This document shows, in pieces, positions 20,625 through 30,475 of a stretch of 64,000 nucleotides of DNA. A model generated the notes under the pieces. It was not told the origin of the DNA. It ran no database searches and was given only the letters and a program-made list of their open reading frames with translations. Made by a program: the position numbers and the translations under genes. The stretch comes from Macrococcoides goetzii (GTDB taxonomy: Bacteria; Bacillota; Bacilli; Staphylococcales; Staphylococcaceae), in NCBI RefSeq assembly GCF_002742385.2, contig NZ_MJBI02000003.1, positions 1 to 64,000 of the forward strand, written 5' to 3'. Every line of letters starts with the position of its first letter. Within the stretch, counting starts at the first letter, position 1.

Positions 20625-22169
20625 TTATAACATTTCTGATGATGTTTTACCTTGCATATGAAGTACTAAGTAATCAGGTCCACCAGCTTTAGAGTCTGTA
20701 CCTGACATTTTGAATCCACCAAATGGTTGGTATCCAACAATTGCACCAGTACATCCACGGTTGAAGTATAAGTTACCAACATGGAAGTCACGACGTGCTT
20801 CTTCTAAATGTTCACGATTATTTGTAATGACTGCACCAGTTAAACCGTAGTCAGTATCGTTTGCAAATTTGATCGCTTCTTTGAAATCTTTTGCTTTAGC
20901 AATACCTACAACAGGTCCAAAAATTTCTTCCTGCATAATACGATCATCATGTTTAACATCTACAAATACTGTTGGATTCACGAAGTTACCAACAGACTCT
21001 TCTGTCGTTCCACCAACTAATAATTTACCTTCTTGTTTACCAATTTCAATGTATTCTTTAATTTTGTTTAAAGATTTTTCGTCGATAACAGGTCCCATGA
21101 AGTGTTCGTTAGTTTCTGGATTACCTACAGTTAATTTTTCAGTTTTTTCTTTTACTTTTGCAACAACTTCATCATAAACATCTTCTAATACAATTGCACG
21201 AGAACATGCAGAACATTTTTGTCCTGAGAATCCGAATGCAGATTTAACAATTGATTCAGCAGCTAACTCTAAATCAGCTTCGCTATCAACAACGATCGTA
21301 TCTTTTCCACCCATTTCAGCGATAACACGTTTTAAGTTTAATTGACCTTCGTGTACTTTTGCTGCGCGCTCATAAATATGTACACCAACATCACGTGAAC
21401 CTGTGAATGAAATGAAACGTGTATCAACGTGATCCACAATGAAGTCACCGATATCACGACTTGAACCAGGAATGTAGTTTACTACACCTTTAGGCATACC
21501 CGCTTCTTCTAAAACTTCCATAAACTTATATGCAACAACTGAAGTGTTGTGAGAAGGTTTAAGCAGCACAGTATTACCTGTAACTAAAGGCGCTACTGTT
21601 GTTCCAGCCATAATCGCTAATGGGAAGTTCCATGGTGAGATAACTACACCAACACCTAAAGCGATATAATCATAGCGGTTGAACTCGCCTGGACGACTTT
21701 CAACTTTAACACCATCTTTAAGACGTAACATTTCACGCCCATAGAACTCTAAGAAATCGATACATTCTGCAGTATCTGCATCAGCTTCGTTCCATGGTTT
21801 ACCTGCTTCTTTAACTAATAATGCAGAGAATTCAAATTTTCTGCGACGAATAATTGCTGCAGCACGGAATAAAATATCTGCACGCATTGCAGGATTAGTT
21901 GATCTCCAAGTTTCAAATGTTTCTTTCGCAATAGCCATAGCCTTCTCAGCATGTTCTTGTGTTGCTTGAGATACATGACCAATTGTTTCTTCTCTATTTG
22001 CTGGATTGAATGAACGTAATTTGTTATCAGTCATTATACGTTCTCCACCAATTACTAACGGATAATCTTCTCCTAAATATGCATTTACTGTTTCTAAGCC
22101 TTTTAACATCGCTTGTTTGTTTTCCTCGATGCTAAAGTCTGTGAATGGTTCGTGTTTGTACGAAATCAT
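20625..22169 (-). CDS. rocA: 1-pyrroline-5-carboxylate dehydrogenase
   Basis: RocA oxidises glutamate semialdehyde, from ornithine or proline, to glutamate with NAD. The 514-residue aldehyde dehydrogenase begins [11 protein letters not shown], as Firmicute RocA does. It has [14 protein letters not shown], the nucleotide region FTGSRDVG, the general-base region [13 protein letters not shown], and the nucleophile cysteine in [13 protein letters not shown]. The ATG at 22169 follows AGAGGAGG. In the S. aureus order I remember, rocA is not at this place, so its position next to rocD is a difference worth noting. Confidence 0.95.
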   Translation of the reverse strand: MISYKHEPFTDFSIEENKQAMLKGLETVNAYLGEDYPLVIGGERIMTDNKLRSFNPANREETIGHVSQATQEHAEKAMAIAKETFETWRSTNPAMRADILFRAAAIIRRRKFEFSALLVKEAGKPWNEADADTAECIDFLEFYGREMLRLKDGVKVESRPGEFNRYDYIALGVGVVISPWNFPLAIMAGTTVAPLVTGNTVLLKPSHNTSVVAYKFMEVLEEAGMPKGVVNYIPGSSRDIGDFIVDHVDTRFISFTGSRDVGVHIYERAAKVHEGQLNLKRVIAEMGGKDTIVVDSEADLELAAESIVKSAFGFSGQKCSACSRAIVLEDVYDEVVAKVKEKTEKLTVGNPETNEHFMGPVIDEKSLNKIKEYIEIGKQEGKLLVGGTTEESVGNFVNPTVFVDVKHDDRIMQEEIFGPVVGIAKAKDFKEAIKFANDTDYGLTGAVITNNREHLEEARRDFHVGNLYFNRGCTGAIVGYQPFGGFKMSGTDSKAGGPDYLVLHMQGKTSSEML

Positions 22170-22302
22170 TACATTGCCTCCTCTTTGTTTGTTTAATAGA
22201 AAACCCTTACATACTATATAATGACTAATTTTAAGAAATACTTCAACCCTTAATACTTAAATTTTGCAAAATAATTTTTTATGCACAAACATGCATAAAT
22301 TA

Positions 22303-22341
22303 AAGAAAGAAACCACTGTACTATTGTAGTTTCTTTCCTTT
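22303..22341 (-). terminator. Terminator overlapping the yugI/cvfD stop
   Basis: Minus-strand stem GGAAAGAAAC/GTTTCTTTC followed by TTTAATTT. The stop codon at 22321-22323 falls in the loop side of the hairpin. Confidence 0.6.
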
Positions 22342-22695
22342 TTCTACCCATTCTGGCAGTTTTTCTCGTAACGATTCGAAACCAATATTTTCTGGTTGCT
22401 TAAGTTCTTCAAGTACTGATTTCTTTTCCTTTTTTCGTTCCTGACGTTTAAAATAATCGTTTTCTTTTAAAGATAAATTTAATTTACCATCTTCAGAAAT
22501 GTCGAGAATTTTCGCTTTAACAATTTGACCCACTGAGAGAAATAAATTTAAGTTGTGGACATAATCATTCATCACTTCAGAAATATGTATTAATCCCTCT
22601 GTATGCTGATCAGCCTCAACAAATGCTCCATATGGTTGTATGCCTGTCACTTTAACTTTAATAAACTGTCCCTTTTTGTACTTTTTATTCATCAT
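22321..22695 (-). CDS. S1-domain RNA-binding protein (CvfD/YugI/GSP13 type)
   Basis: The 124-residue protein is a single S1 domain followed by a charged tail. The S1 core reads KGQFIKVKVTGIQPYGAFVEA, then GLIHISEVMNDYV and VGQIVKAKILDIS...KLNLSLK. This fits the YugI/GSP13 or CvfD group, small S1 proteins that bind 30S ribosomes or mRNA and affect post-transcriptional control. The start ATG at 22695 follows GAGGG; the next codon is also ATG. It stands alone between two terminators. Confidence 0.85.
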   Translation of the reverse strand: MMNKKYKKGQFIKVKVTGIQPYGAFVEADQHTEGLIHISEVMNDYVHNLNLFLSVGQIVKAKILDISEDGKLNLSLKENDYFKRQERKKEKKSVLEELKQPENIGFESLREKLPEWVEKGKKLQ

Positions 22696-22741
22696 ATTTA
22701 TCCCTCATTTTTAATATAATTATTTTACCATAAAAATGAGT

Positions 22742-22778
22742 ATAAAAAAATCATGTAGCTAGTAAGTTGCTACACGAT
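22742..22778 (-). terminator. Terminator overlapping the DUF1871 gene stop
   Basis: Minus-strand stem ATCGTGTAGC/GCTACATGAT (22750-22778) followed by a T-run. The TAG stop at 22770-22772 is part of the 5' arm. Confidence 0.75.
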
Positions 22779-23027
22779 TTCACAAGTTGCACGTAATTTA
22801 TAAATTTCATTTAAAATATCTTTAATTTCTTGTTTATCAGGTGACTGTTCAAAACTATGCATGAAAATTTCTGATATTCTCTGAATTGTTTCGTCAATAG
22901 ATAATTTTTGATGTACGATATCCATTATTTCGTAATATTCCATATCTCCTTGAGAAGCATCATCAAGCTGCATTGGATTCCAGTTGTTTAAAATTTTGTA
23001 CATTGCTATATTAAAATCTGGATTCAT
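22770..23027 (-). CDS. DUF1871-like small protein (YugE type)
   Basis: The 85-residue, acidic and soluble protein has no membrane span. Its pattern (an N-terminal NNWNPMQL block, an EYYEIMDIVHQKL block, then a helical SFEQSPDKQEIKDILNEIYKL) resembles the DUF1871/YugE family of unknown function. The ATG at 23027 was chosen because GAGG lies nine bases before it; an ATG at 23036 and a TTG at 23042 lack spacing. It overlaps the end of the 67-residue membrane protein gene by 17 bases, so the two are translationally coupled. Confidence 0.65.
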   Translation of the reverse strand: MNPDFNIAMYKILNNWNPMQLDDASQGDMEYYEIMDIVHQKLSIDETIQRISEIFMHSFEQSPDKQEIKDILNEIYKLRATCEIV

Positions 23028-23214
23028 GGCGTTCATCCTCAAGTTTTCGCATCACTTCAGCTTCAAATATTTTAAACTTTTCTTCTTGTTTCTGTGAATT
23101 TCTTTTAAACAATTTAAAAGAAATATAAGCAAGTGTCATAAAGAATATTAATGATAACACTGCCGGGACATATTCCCACTTATTTTCTGGAAAATATAAA
23201 AATTCCATCATCAT
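23011..23214 (-). CDS. Small single-span membrane protein, unknown
   Basis: The 67-residue protein has a short outside N-terminus, one membrane span (about residues 15-35, PAVLSLIFFMTLAYISFKLF) and a charged, probably helical C-terminus rich in K and E. I do not recognise it. A GGGGTG ribosome site precedes the first of three ATG codons at 23214. It overlaps the DUF1871 gene downstream, suggesting a two-gene unit. Such topology suits a membrane anchor or small regulator, but nothing in the sequence gives a function. Confidence 0.6.
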   Translation of the reverse strand: MMMEFLYFPENKWEYVPAVLSLIFFMTLAYISFKLFKRNSQKQEEKFKIFEAEVMRKLEDERHESRF

Positions 23215-23257
23215 GCATCACCCCTAATCTAATAAATTATTATATCATTAAAAATTC

Positions 23258-23297
23258 ACAAAAAAAGAATAAGTCATGAACATTTCATGACTTATTC
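23258..23297 (-). terminator. Strong terminator ending the ppiB-side hairpin array
   Basis: A perfect 14-bp inverted repeat, GAATAAGTCATGAA (23267-23280) and TTCATGACTTATTC (23284-23297), has a three-base loop and is followed on the minus strand by TTTTTTG. It would end a transcript that starts at ppiB or within the 23.3-23.6 kb array. Confidence 0.85.
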
Positions 23298-23574
23298 CAG
23301 GTCGTTGACAAAGCGTTTAGACGCAAGCAAACTGGAAACAATGTTAAAAAATCGCTCTTTGATTTTGAAAGCATTGTTGAAGTTTGCCTAGCGTCTGCTT
23401 TGAAGACGCCGTTTATTCCAGGTCGTCGAACTTGCGTTTAGTCCTAAGCAAAATAAAAAACTTTCCTATAAATCGCTCTTTGATTTAAGGAAAGTTTTGT
23501 TTTTGTCGAAAGGACTGCAAGTGAGACGCCGTTTATTCCAGGTCGTCGACAAAGCGTTTAGCCCTATGCAACAA
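23292..23574. repeat. Tandem ~120-nt structured repeats with covarying stems
   Basis: A conserved block, TTATTCCAGGTCGTYGA followed by GCGTTTAG, recurs at 23292, 23413 and 23533 (121 and 120 bases apart). Between blocks lie two long hairpins with the same tip: AAATC, loop GCTCTTT, GATTT (23349-23365 and 23470-23486). The stems differ but each pairs with itself. Unit 1: AAAGC/GCTTT, AGACGC/GCGTCT, GCAAACT/AGTTTGC, AACAATG/CATTGTT. Unit 2: CTTGC/GCAAG, GTCCT/AGGAC, AACTTTCCT/AGGAAAGTT. The array fills the 360-base gap after ppiB and ends in a terminator. Function unknown; strand of action not determined. Confidence 0.88.
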
Positions 23575-24168
23575 TTATTTTAATATGTTAATCTTTTCAA
23601 TTACTACGTCTTCTAAAGGCTTGTCTTGTGGACCAACCTGAACATTAGCGATTGTTTCTAATACATCAAATCCTTCAACGACTTGACCAAATACTGTATG
23701 CTTTTGATCTAACCAAGGTGTTCCACCAACTTCAGCATATTTATCAACAATCTCTTCTGGCCATCCACCTTGTTTTAATTGTGATAACATTTGAGCTGGT
23801 ACTTGTTTCATTTGAACGATGAAGAATTGAGAACCATTAGTATTTGGTCCTGCATTCGCCATAGATAAAGCACCATATAAGTTGAATGCTTCCATAGAAA
23901 ATTCGTCTTCAAATTTATCTCCGTAAATACTCTCTCCACCCATACCAGTTCCAGTTGGGTCTCCACCCTGAATCATGAAATCATTAATAACACGGTGGAA
24001 GATAATACCTTCATAGTATCCTTTTTCAGATAACTGAATAAAGTTTTCAACTGTTTTTGGTGCAACTTCCGGGAATAATTTAATTTTCATTGTTCCTTTT
24101 GTTGTTACCATTTCTACTAAACGTTCATTTTCTGAAATTTCTGTATTTAATTGCGGAAAATTAGTCAT
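23575..24168 (-). CDS. ppiB: Cyclophilin-type peptidyl-prolyl cis-trans isomerase
   Basis: PpiB catalyses cis-trans isomerisation of Xaa-Pro bonds in the cytoplasm; no signal peptide is seen. The 197-residue protein has the cyclophilin blocks [45 protein letters not shown] and [17 protein letters not shown], including the catalytic Arg of FHRV. It is longer than the E. coli protein because of an insert around [16 protein letters not shown], as in Staphylococcus. The ATG at 24168 follows AAGGAG. Its stop abuts the structured repeat array downstream. Confidence 0.94.
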   Translation of the reverse strand: MTNFPQLNTEISENERLVEMVTTKGTMKIKLFPEVAPKTVENFIQLSEKGYYEGIIFHRVINDFMIQGGDPTGTGMGGESIYGDKFEDEFSMEAFNLYGALSMANAGPNTNGSQFFIVQMKQVPAQMLSQLKQGGWPEEIVDKYAEVGGTPWLDQKHTVFGQVVEGFDVLETIANVQVGPQDKPLEDVVIEKINILK

Positions 24169-24230
24169 TTTTAAGCTCCTTCATGATATGATTATTACCA
24201 TAATATATTAACACAAAAAGGATGAGAAAT

Positions 24231-24614
24231 ATGTATTTTAGACTTATGCACAAATCTGGTATTTATATTGTAGAGAAAGTTCAGGAACAGCCAAATGGTG
24301 TTTTAGTGAGCATCGAAAGTGTTATCACTCACCCAATGCAGGGAGATTTGCATAATAGAGGAGAAGTTGAAAATGTATTCTTCCATGAACGAAAAGCACT
24401 CTCTCATAAAGAAAAACGTATCGTAGATGAAAATTTACTGAAACCTTATACAGATGAAGTACTTCCATATGTCGATTCATTAAAACAGGCAGTATCAAAA
24501 ATGGAGCAAAAATTAAAGAGTGAAGACACTCCATTTAATAGGAAAGCACTTGATACATTAACAAATTTAAAGCATGATTATGAACGTCAGTATAAGTTTT
24601 CTTTCCCGGAATAA
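24231..24614 (+). CDS. kapB: Kinase-associated lipoprotein B-like protein
   Basis: The 127-residue protein matches the KapB fold of Bacilli: MHKSGIYIVEKVQEQ, then VLVSIESVITHPMQGDLHNR and FFHERKALSHKEKR, then a helical C-terminus. In B. subtilis KapB affects KinB and Spo0A phosphorelay, but staphylococci lack sporulation and its role there is unknown. Despite the name no lipobox or signal peptide is visible. The ATG at 24231 has AAGGA eight bases upstream, better placed than the ATG at 24222. It precedes the mnh operon with a 146-base gap. Confidence 0.8.
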   Translation: MYFRLMHKSGIYIVEKVQEQPNGVLVSIESVITHPMQGDLHNRGEVENVFFHERKALSHKEKRIVDENLLKPYTDEVLPYVDSLKQAVSKMEQKLKSEDTPFNRKALDTLTNLKHDYERQYKFSFPE

Positions 24615-24760
24615 AAAAGTGACAATTATATGACGATTTTTTAATTTTAATCTGTTTCTTCTTATTTAAGGAATAGATAATACGTTGTCGCCATATTAAA
24701 CCATTAGAAATAAATCCGTGTATTTTTCTTGTATAATAAAATACTAAAGGAGGTTTTAAG

Positions 24761-27136
24761 ATGACTTTATGGATAGTATTGCTGCCATTTATAGCAGCGT
24801 TATTTCCAATTATTCTACAGAAAAAATTTCGTACTATTCATACGGGTTGGTTTGTACTACCCATTCCTGTAATTGCTTCAATATTCTTTATCAGTAAATT
24901 ATCTTCATTAGGTCAGACATTATATGAAAAAAATAACTGGATGTCACGTATAGGATTAAATTTAAATTTTAAAATAGATGGCATTAGTCTACTATTTGCA
25001 TTACTTATTTCTGTGATAGGTATGCTCGTAGTATTCTATTCTATTTCATATCTTAGTAAGCGTGAGGAACTTGGAAAGTTCTATACATATTTATTGTTAT
25101 TTATGGGTGCAATGTTCGGCGTTGTACTAAGTGATAATATTTTAGCGCTTTATATGTTCTGGGAACTGACGAGTATTTCAAGTTTCTTATTGATTTCATT
25201 CTGGTATTTTAAAGAAAAATCAATTCAAGGAGCCTTGAAATCGATGTTAATCACCGTCTTTGGTGGTTTAATGTTACTTGGTGCTATTGCCATCTTAGTA
25301 AGTATTACGCACACGACTTCAATAGATGCAATGATACAAAACGCAAATATAATTCAGAATCACAAATTATTTCCGTTAGCTATCGTATTGATCTTATTAG
25401 CAGCATTTACTAAATCAGCTCAGTTTCCATTTCATATATGGTTACCAGATGCTATGGAAGCACCAACACCTGTCAGTGCATATCTGCATTCAGCGACAAT
25501 GGTTAAAGCCGGTATTTATCTTGTAGCAAGATTTACTCCTATTTTTGCAGTCAGTAATATGTGGACAAACAGCTTAATCTTTATCGGCTTATTCACAATG
25601 TGTTTTGCATCGATGAAAGCTGTTAATCAAAAAGATTTAAAAGGAATTCTTGCATTCAGTACTATCAGTCAGCTGGGACTCATTATGTCTCTTCTTGGAT
25701 TTGGCTCATTTGCACTTAAAAATAATCATAATGAACTTTTCATTATTGCAGTTACGGCTAGTGTGTTCCACATTTTAAATCATGCTTCATTTAAAGGTGC
25801 GCTATTTATGGCAGTCGGAATTATCGACCATGAAACAGGATCACGTGATATCCGTAAGCTTAATGGATTACTAACATTAATGCCTGTAACGTTTACAATT
25901 GCAGTGCTTGGCTTATTAAGTATGGCAGGTGTTCCACCTTTTAATGGTTTCTTAAGTAAAGAAATGTTTATAACATCTGTATTAAATGCAGTAAATAGTA
26001 GTTTCTCAGGTCAACCAGTGCTTTCAAGTATTGCATTAATACTCATGTTTATAGGAAGTATGTTTACTTTTATATACTGTATAAAGTTAATCATCGATAT
26101 ATTCTTTGGCTCCCCTAAAGATAATACAACTGAGAAAGCGCCACACGAAGCTCCAAAGTTATTACTCGCTTCACCTATTATATTAATTAGCATCATGGTT
26201 GTGATTTCACTTGTTCCAAATATGTTTTTACCATTACTGAGCGCTGCAACAAACAGTATATTAAATCAATCTGTTCATATAGAGCATATCCATCATTTTC
26301 ATGGATTTAATACACCACTATTTATTACATTAGCTATCATTATTTTTGGTGCACTACTTGTTGCTACATTTAAATATTGGGAAAAAATATATACTATCTT
26401 ACCTGCTCAATTCAGCCTGAATAGAGGTTATGATATGTTACTTGCACAATCACAAAAGAAAAGTAAGATGATTAATCAGTTTTTAGTGTTAAGAACAATT
26501 CGTTTTAGTATGTCTGCAATATTGATTACGCTTATCATCATGACGATCTATGTATTTATTAATAATCCGATTCATATTAATTTTGAGTCGCTCGGTTCAA
26601 TCCAGCCATATGAGTTGATTCTCGTTGGAATCATATTAATTGCGATTGTTATGATCTTAAAATCAAAATCACGTTTATTTAGTATTATCATGCTTAGTGC
26701 TATCGGCTACTCAATTGCTTTATTATTCGTATTCTTCGATGCACCAGACTTAGCGTTAACACAATTAGCAATTGAAACAATTTCAACAGCATTATTTTTA
26801 ATGTGTTTCTATCATCTGCCACGTCAGTATCGCCATGAAGAAAGTTCAAGATTTAAAATTTCGAATTTTGTAATTGCATTACTTTCTGGTATTTGCGTCA
26901 CAATCATTGCATTAGCAGCTTATAGTAACAAATTTTATCCATCAATTGCAGAATACTATATTAAAAATGTATATGAACTTGCTGCAGGAAAAAATATGGT
27001 TAATGTAATTTTAGTAGATTTCCGTGGATTTGATACATTATTCGAATCAAGTGTACTTGGAATAGCTGGTATAGGTATCTATACTTTAATTCGATTAAGA
27101 CAGAATAGAGGTGATAATAATGAAAAAGCAAAATAA
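24761..27136 (+). CDS. mnhA: Na+/H+ antiporter subunit A
   Basis: MnhA (MrpA) is the large subunit of the seven-part Mrp/Mnh cation/proton antiporter, related to NuoL of complex I. The 791-residue protein is a chain of about 20 membrane spans with the proton-channel block LYMFWELTSISSFLLISFW and AFTKSAQFPFHIWLPDAMEAPTP-type lysine motif, followed by the MrpA-specific C-terminal domain ending near FESSVLGIAGIG. AGGAGG precedes the ATG at 24761. A TATAAT at 24732-24737 is a plausible -10 element. Sodium export and alkali tolerance are the expected roles. Confidence 0.96.
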   Translation: MTLWIVLLPFIAALFPIILQKKFRTIHTGWFVLPIPVIASIFFISKLSSLGQTLYEKNNWMSRIGLNLNFKIDGISLLFALLISVIGMLVVFYSISYLSKREELGKFYTYLLLFMGAMFGVVLSDNILALYMFWELTSISSFLLISFWYFKEKSIQGALKSMLITVFGGLMLLGAIAILVSITHTTSIDAMIQNANIIQNHKLFPLAIVLILLAAFTKSAQFPFHIWLPDAMEAPTPVSAYLHSATMVKAGIYLVARFTPIFAVSNMWTNSLIFIGLFTMCFASMKAVNQKDLKGILAFSTISQLGLIMSLLGFGSFALKNNHNELFIIAVTASVFHILNHASFKGALFMAVGIIDHETGSRDIRKLNGLLTLMPVTFTIAVLGLLSMAGVPPFNGFLSKEMFITSVLNAVNSSFSGQPVLSSIALILMFIGSMFTFIYCIKLIIDIFFGSPKDNTTEKAPHEAPKLLLASPIILISIMVVISLVPNMFLPLLSAATNSILNQSVHIEHIHHFHGFNTPLFITLAIIIFGALLVATFKYWEKIYTILPAQFSLNRGYDMLLAQSQKKSKMINQFLVLRTIRFSMSAILITLIIMTIYVFINNPIHINFESLGSIQPYELILVGIILIAIVMILKSKSRLFSIIMLSAIGYSIALLFVFFDAPDLALTQLAIETISTALFLMCFYHLPRQYRHEESSRFKISNFVIALLSGICVTIIALAAYSNKFYPSIAEYYIKNVYELAAGKNMVNVILVDFRGFDTLFESSVLGIAGIGIYTLIRLRQNRGDNNEKAK

Positions 27137-27548
27137 TGATGTTATTTTACAGTTTTGTACACTTGTTGTCTTCTTTATTATTATCACTTTTGCCTTTGCC
27201 ATATTTATGGGTGGTCATTACACACCAGGCGGAGGGTTTGTAGGAGGACTACTCATATCATCTGCTCTTCTTATTATTTTAATCGCATATGATATTAAAA
27301 CTTTACAACAGATTATTCCTATTGATTTTAAAAAGGTCATCGCTATCGGTTTAATGTTTTGCTTTGGTACACCGTTAATCAGTGTCTTACAAGATAAGCC
27401 GTTTTTCACACATACTTTCGGCGACCTTCATTTACCACTTTTAGGTGAATTGCATTTGCATACTGCAGTATTATTTGATACTGGAGTAATGCTTGCCGTG
27501 ATTGGAACGACTTTAACGATAATATTAACGATTGGAGAGAATGAATAA
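27120..27548 (+). CDS. mnhB: Na+/H+ antiporter subunit B
   Basis: The 142-residue protein has four membrane spans and the MnhB motif [14 protein letters not shown]. It is one of the small membrane subunits needed for a working Mnh complex. The ATG at 27120 (MKKQNND) follows GAGGTG and matches the family start; the ATG at 27111 is inside that ribosome site region. It overlaps the mnhA end by 17 bases and its own stop overlaps mnhC by one base (TAATG). Confidence 0.95.
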   Translation: MKKQNNDVILQFCTLVVFFIIITFAFAIFMGGHYTPGGGFVGGLLISSALLIILIAYDIKTLQQIIPIDFKKVIAIGLMFCFGTPLISVLQDKPFFTHTFGDLHLPLLGELHLHTAVLFDTGVMLAVIGTTLTIILTIGENE

Positions 27549-27889
27549 TGGAAATATTAATCATTATATTAAGTGGCATACTTGTTACTTGTGGTGTTTA
27601 TTTGATTCTCTCTAAAAGTTTGCTCAGAATTATTATCGGATCATCTATCATTTCTCATGCAGTCAATTTAATATTGCTTACGAGTGGTGGCTTAAAAAAA
27701 GGTGCATCACCTATCTATGAAGAGGATCAGCATTTTTATACAGATCCAATTCCACAAGCTTTAATATTAACAGCAATTGTAATTAGTTTTGCTGTTACTG
27801 CATTTTTCTTAGTACTAGCTTTTAGAAGTTATAAAGAATTAGGTACTGACAATGTATCTGATTATAAGGGGGTACCTGAAGATGAGTAA
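27548..27889 (+). CDS. mnhC: Na+/H+ antiporter subunit C
   Basis: The 113-residue, three-span protein is NuoK-like. It shows [21 protein letters not shown] with the helix-breaking pattern of the family and [21 protein letters not shown], the conserved third span. It starts with an ATG sharing a base with the mnhB stop and overlaps mnhD by 8 bases, so expression is coupled. Confidence 0.95.
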   Translation: MEILIIILSGILVTCGVYLILSKSLLRIIIGSSIISHAVNLILLTSGGLKKGASPIYEEDQHFYTDPIPQALILTAIVISFAVTAFFLVLAFRSYKELGTDNVSDYKGVPEDE

Positions 27890-29354
27890 TTTAATTGTAT
27901 TCCCTATTATTATTCCTGCAATAACCGCAATAATATTAATTTGTATCGGAAAACAACCTATTATTAAAAGAATGGTAGCTTTTTTTGGTACTTTAATAAC
28001 ATTTTTTGTTGCACTTTATCAGTTTATACAGGTCTTTAAACACGGTACAATATATTTAGAACTCGGAAACTGGAAAGTACCATATAGTATTGTACTCGTT
28101 TCTGATATGTTATCTGCAATTTTAGTCCTCACAACAACATTAATTACGTTGATTATGATCTATTATTCTTATCAATCAATTGGACTTGACCGAGAAACAT
28201 ATTATTATTACTCATCAGTGATGTTTATGCTGGCTGGTTTAAATGGTGCATTTACAACTGGAGATATCTTTAACTTATTCGTATTCTTTGAGGTCTTCTT
28301 AATCAGTTCATATGTATTAATGATTATCGGAGGAACGAAGATACAATTACAGGAAAGTATAAAATATATCCTTGTAAATGTTACGAGTTCGGCATTTTTC
28401 GTATTAGCAATCGGTATGCTGTATTCAGTTATCGGCTCATTAAACATGGCTGATATGAGCAGTAGAATCGATGGCATAGAAAACCAAAATATTATTGTAA
28501 TCTGTGCGATATTATTTATCTTTGTATTCGCTACAAAAGCAGGTATGTTTCCTTTATATTTCTGGTTACCTGGCGCATATTACGCTCCTCCGATACCAAT
28601 TCTTGCTTTATTCGGTGCATTACTTACTAAAGTCGGTGTTTATGCATTATACAGAACATATAGTTTATTCTTCAGTCAGTCTGGAGAATTCGTGCACAAT
28701 ATACTGCTCGTATTAGCACTACTGACAATTATATTTGGCTGTATCGGTGCACTTGCATATCGCGATATGAAGAAAATTATCATCTATAATATTATGATTG
28801 CCGTTGGTGTGATTATCGTAGGACTTGCGATTTTTACTAAAGAAGCAACAATTGGCGGCATTTATTACTTAATTCATGACATGATTATTAAAGCGAGTTT
28901 ATTTATGCTTATCGGTATCATTATGAAAATTACGAATGAAACAGACATTAGAAAGATTGGTGGTCTTATAAAAGATTATCCGCTGCTTGGATTCACTTAT
29001 TTTATTGCAGCGTTATCACTTGCAGGGATCCCACCATTAAGTGGTTTCTACGGAAAATACTTTATCGTAAAAGCAGCGATGAATGAAGGATATGTGATGA
29101 CTGCTATCATTGTATTACTCAGTAGTTTAATCGTATTGTATTCAGTGATCAATATCTTTTTATATGTCTTCTTTGGTTCTGGTGAAAAATATGTTCAACC
29201 AGCTATCAATAAGATGATGTTTGCGGCATTATTAATGACAGTTCTAGCAGTATTATTCGGGGTTATGAGCGACGCTTTATATCCAATCATTGAAAAAGCA
29301 GCATTATCAATTCATTCACCAGAAACTTATGTCAAAGCATTAGGGGTGAAATAA
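27882..29354 (+). CDS. mnhD: Na+/H+ antiporter subunit D
   Basis: MnhD is the second NuoM/N-like channel subunit. The 490-residue protein has about 14 membrane spans, [17 protein letters not shown] (the glutamate of the proton path), [21 protein letters not shown] (the lysine motif), and [15 protein letters not shown]. The ATG at 27882 has GGGGG well upstream and gives [10 protein letters not shown], the usual N-terminus; an earlier start at 27852 would add ten odd residues inside mnhC. Its stop overlaps the mnhE start. Confidence 0.95.
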   Translation: MSNLIVFPIIIPAITAIILICIGKQPIIKRMVAFFGTLITFFVALYQFIQVFKHGTIYLELGNWKVPYSIVLVSDMLSAILVLTTTLITLIMIYYSYQSIGLDRETYYYYSSVMFMLAGLNGAFTTGDIFNLFVFFEVFLISSYVLMIIGGTKIQLQESIKYILVNVTSSAFFVLAIGMLYSVIGSLNMADMSSRIDGIENQNIIVICAILFIFVFATKAGMFPLYFWLPGAYYAPPIPILALFGALLTKVGVYALYRTYSLFFSQSGEFVHNILLVLALLTIIFGCIGALAYRDMKKIIIYNIMIAVGVIIVGLAIFTKEATIGGIYYLIHDMIIKASLFMLIGIIMKITNETDIRKIGGLIKDYPLLGFTYFIAALSLAGIPPLSGFYGKYFIVKAAMNEGYVMTAIIVLLSSLIVLYSVINIFLYVFFGSGEKYVQPAINKMMFAALLMTVLAVLFGVMSDALYPIIEKAALSIHSPETYVKALGVK

Positions 29355-29833
29355 TGGCGATACAAATGATCATACATACAGGACTTGTCATACTGTGGTG
29401 TATCTTAACAGGTTCTGTATCTTTCGGTAATATGTTACTTGGTTATTTATTCGGACTCATAGGGATATATATCATGAGACCATTTTTACCTGGTGGGTTC
29501 TATCTCATCCCTTTCTTAAAAGTCCTACGTTTAATCGTTATATTTATTATTGAATTATTTAAAGCAAATATCAGTGTTCTAAAAATCGTTATTGCACCAA
29601 AAATCGATATACAGCCTGCATTCTTTATGTACCCAACCGATTTAAGAAAAGATTGGGAAATTAGTTTATTATCTTTACTGATTACGTTAACACCAGGAAC
29701 AGTCGTCGTAGCAGTGAGTGATGATAAAAGCAAGCTTTATATCCATGCAATTGACTTCAGTGATTTAGATTCAGAAATAGATGGCATTAAGCATTCTTTT
29801 GAAGATGCGATAAAGGAGATTGGATTATCATGA
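29354..29833 (+). CDS. mnhE: Na+/H+ antiporter subunit E
   Basis: The 159-residue protein has two to three N-terminal membrane spans and a cytoplasmic C-terminal domain. The MnhE hallmarks [21 protein letters not shown]-like stretch, [25 protein letters not shown] and YIHAIDFS are visible. It overlaps mnhD by one base and mnhF by four (ATGA). It is specific to Mrp-type complexes and has no complex I equivalent. Confidence 0.95.
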   Translation: MAIQMIIHTGLVILWCILTGSVSFGNMLLGYLFGLIGIYIMRPFLPGGFYLIPFLKVLRLIVIFIIELFKANISVLKIVIAPKIDIQPAFFMYPTDLRKDWEISLLSLLITLTPGTVVVAVSDDKSKLYIHAIDFSDLDSEIDGIKHSFEDAIKEIGLS

Positions 29834-30138
29834 CAATAGAATTTACCAATATCATCATCATTATCGCATTGATCATCGTCTCTTTATCGATGCTCGGTAT
29901 ATTATATCGCGTCATTAAAGGGCCAAGTTTAGCCGACAGAGTTGTTGCACTTGATGCTTTAGGTATCTCTCTCATGGCTATGATTGCTCTATTCTCAGGG
30001 CTGTTAAATACTAAATATTATATCAGCATCATTATGCTACTTGGCGTACTTGCCTTCTTAGGAACAACTGCTTTTGCGAAGTTTATGGAGAAAGGAGAAA
30101 TCGTTGAATATGATCGACACAATCGTCATCGTCATTAG
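29830..30138 (+). CDS. mnhF: Na+/H+ antiporter subunit F
   Basis: The 102-residue, three-span protein carries the MnhF motif [19 protein letters not shown] with its conserved aspartates. The C-terminus is short and histidine-rich ([10 protein letters not shown]). It starts within the mnhE stop (ATGA) and overlaps mnhG by 29 bases. It is required for complex assembly in Bacillus homologues. Confidence 0.94.
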   Translation: MTIEFTNIIIIIALIIVSLSMLGILYRVIKGPSLADRVVALDALGISLMAMIALFSGLLNTKYYISIIMLLGVLAFLGTTAFAKFMEKGEIVEYDRHNRHRH

Positions 30139-30451
30139 TATGTTCTTTATTATTATCGGTGCATTGCTGACAGTAATAAGTGCTATCGGTTTAATCCGCT
30201 TACCAGACGTGTATACTCGTGCACATGCTGCCAGTAAATCTTCAACGCTTGGTGTTATGTTTATGATGTTCGGCGTATTTCTTTACTTTTTAGGTCGAGA
30301 TCATCATTTTGAACCGACATTGATTCTCGCAATTCTGTTTATATTCTCTACCGGACCGATTGGTGCTCATTTAATAATGCGTAGTGCCTATTATTCTGGT
30401 ACAGCTTATACAAATTCAACTGTTAGAGATGAACTTAAGAATGCAGAATAG
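30110..30451 (+). CDS. mnhG: Na+/H+ antiporter subunit G
   Basis: The 113-residue, three-span protein has the family signature [24 protein letters not shown]. The ATG at 30110 (MIDTIVIV) was chosen because AAAGGAG lies upstream and the family starts here; the in-frame ATG at 30074 would place 12 charged residues in front. It is the last gene of mnhA-G, all seven of which are intact and coupled by overlaps, and a strong terminator follows. Confidence 0.95.
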   Translation: MIDTIVIVISMFFIIIGALLTVISAIGLIRLPDVYTRAHAASKSSTLGVMFMMFGVFLYFLGRDHHFEPTLILAILFIFSTGPIGAHLIMRSAYYSGTAYTNSTVRDELKNAE

Positions 30452-30475
30452 TAAGGTTAAAAATTTAAAATAAAT

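Noticed and set aside
23292-23574. Integron attC or VCR-like recombination sites
   Set aside because: The ~120-base size and variable palindromic stems resemble attC sites, but the RYYYAAC/GTTRRRY core pair is not evident, no integrase is present, and no gene cassettes lie between the copies.
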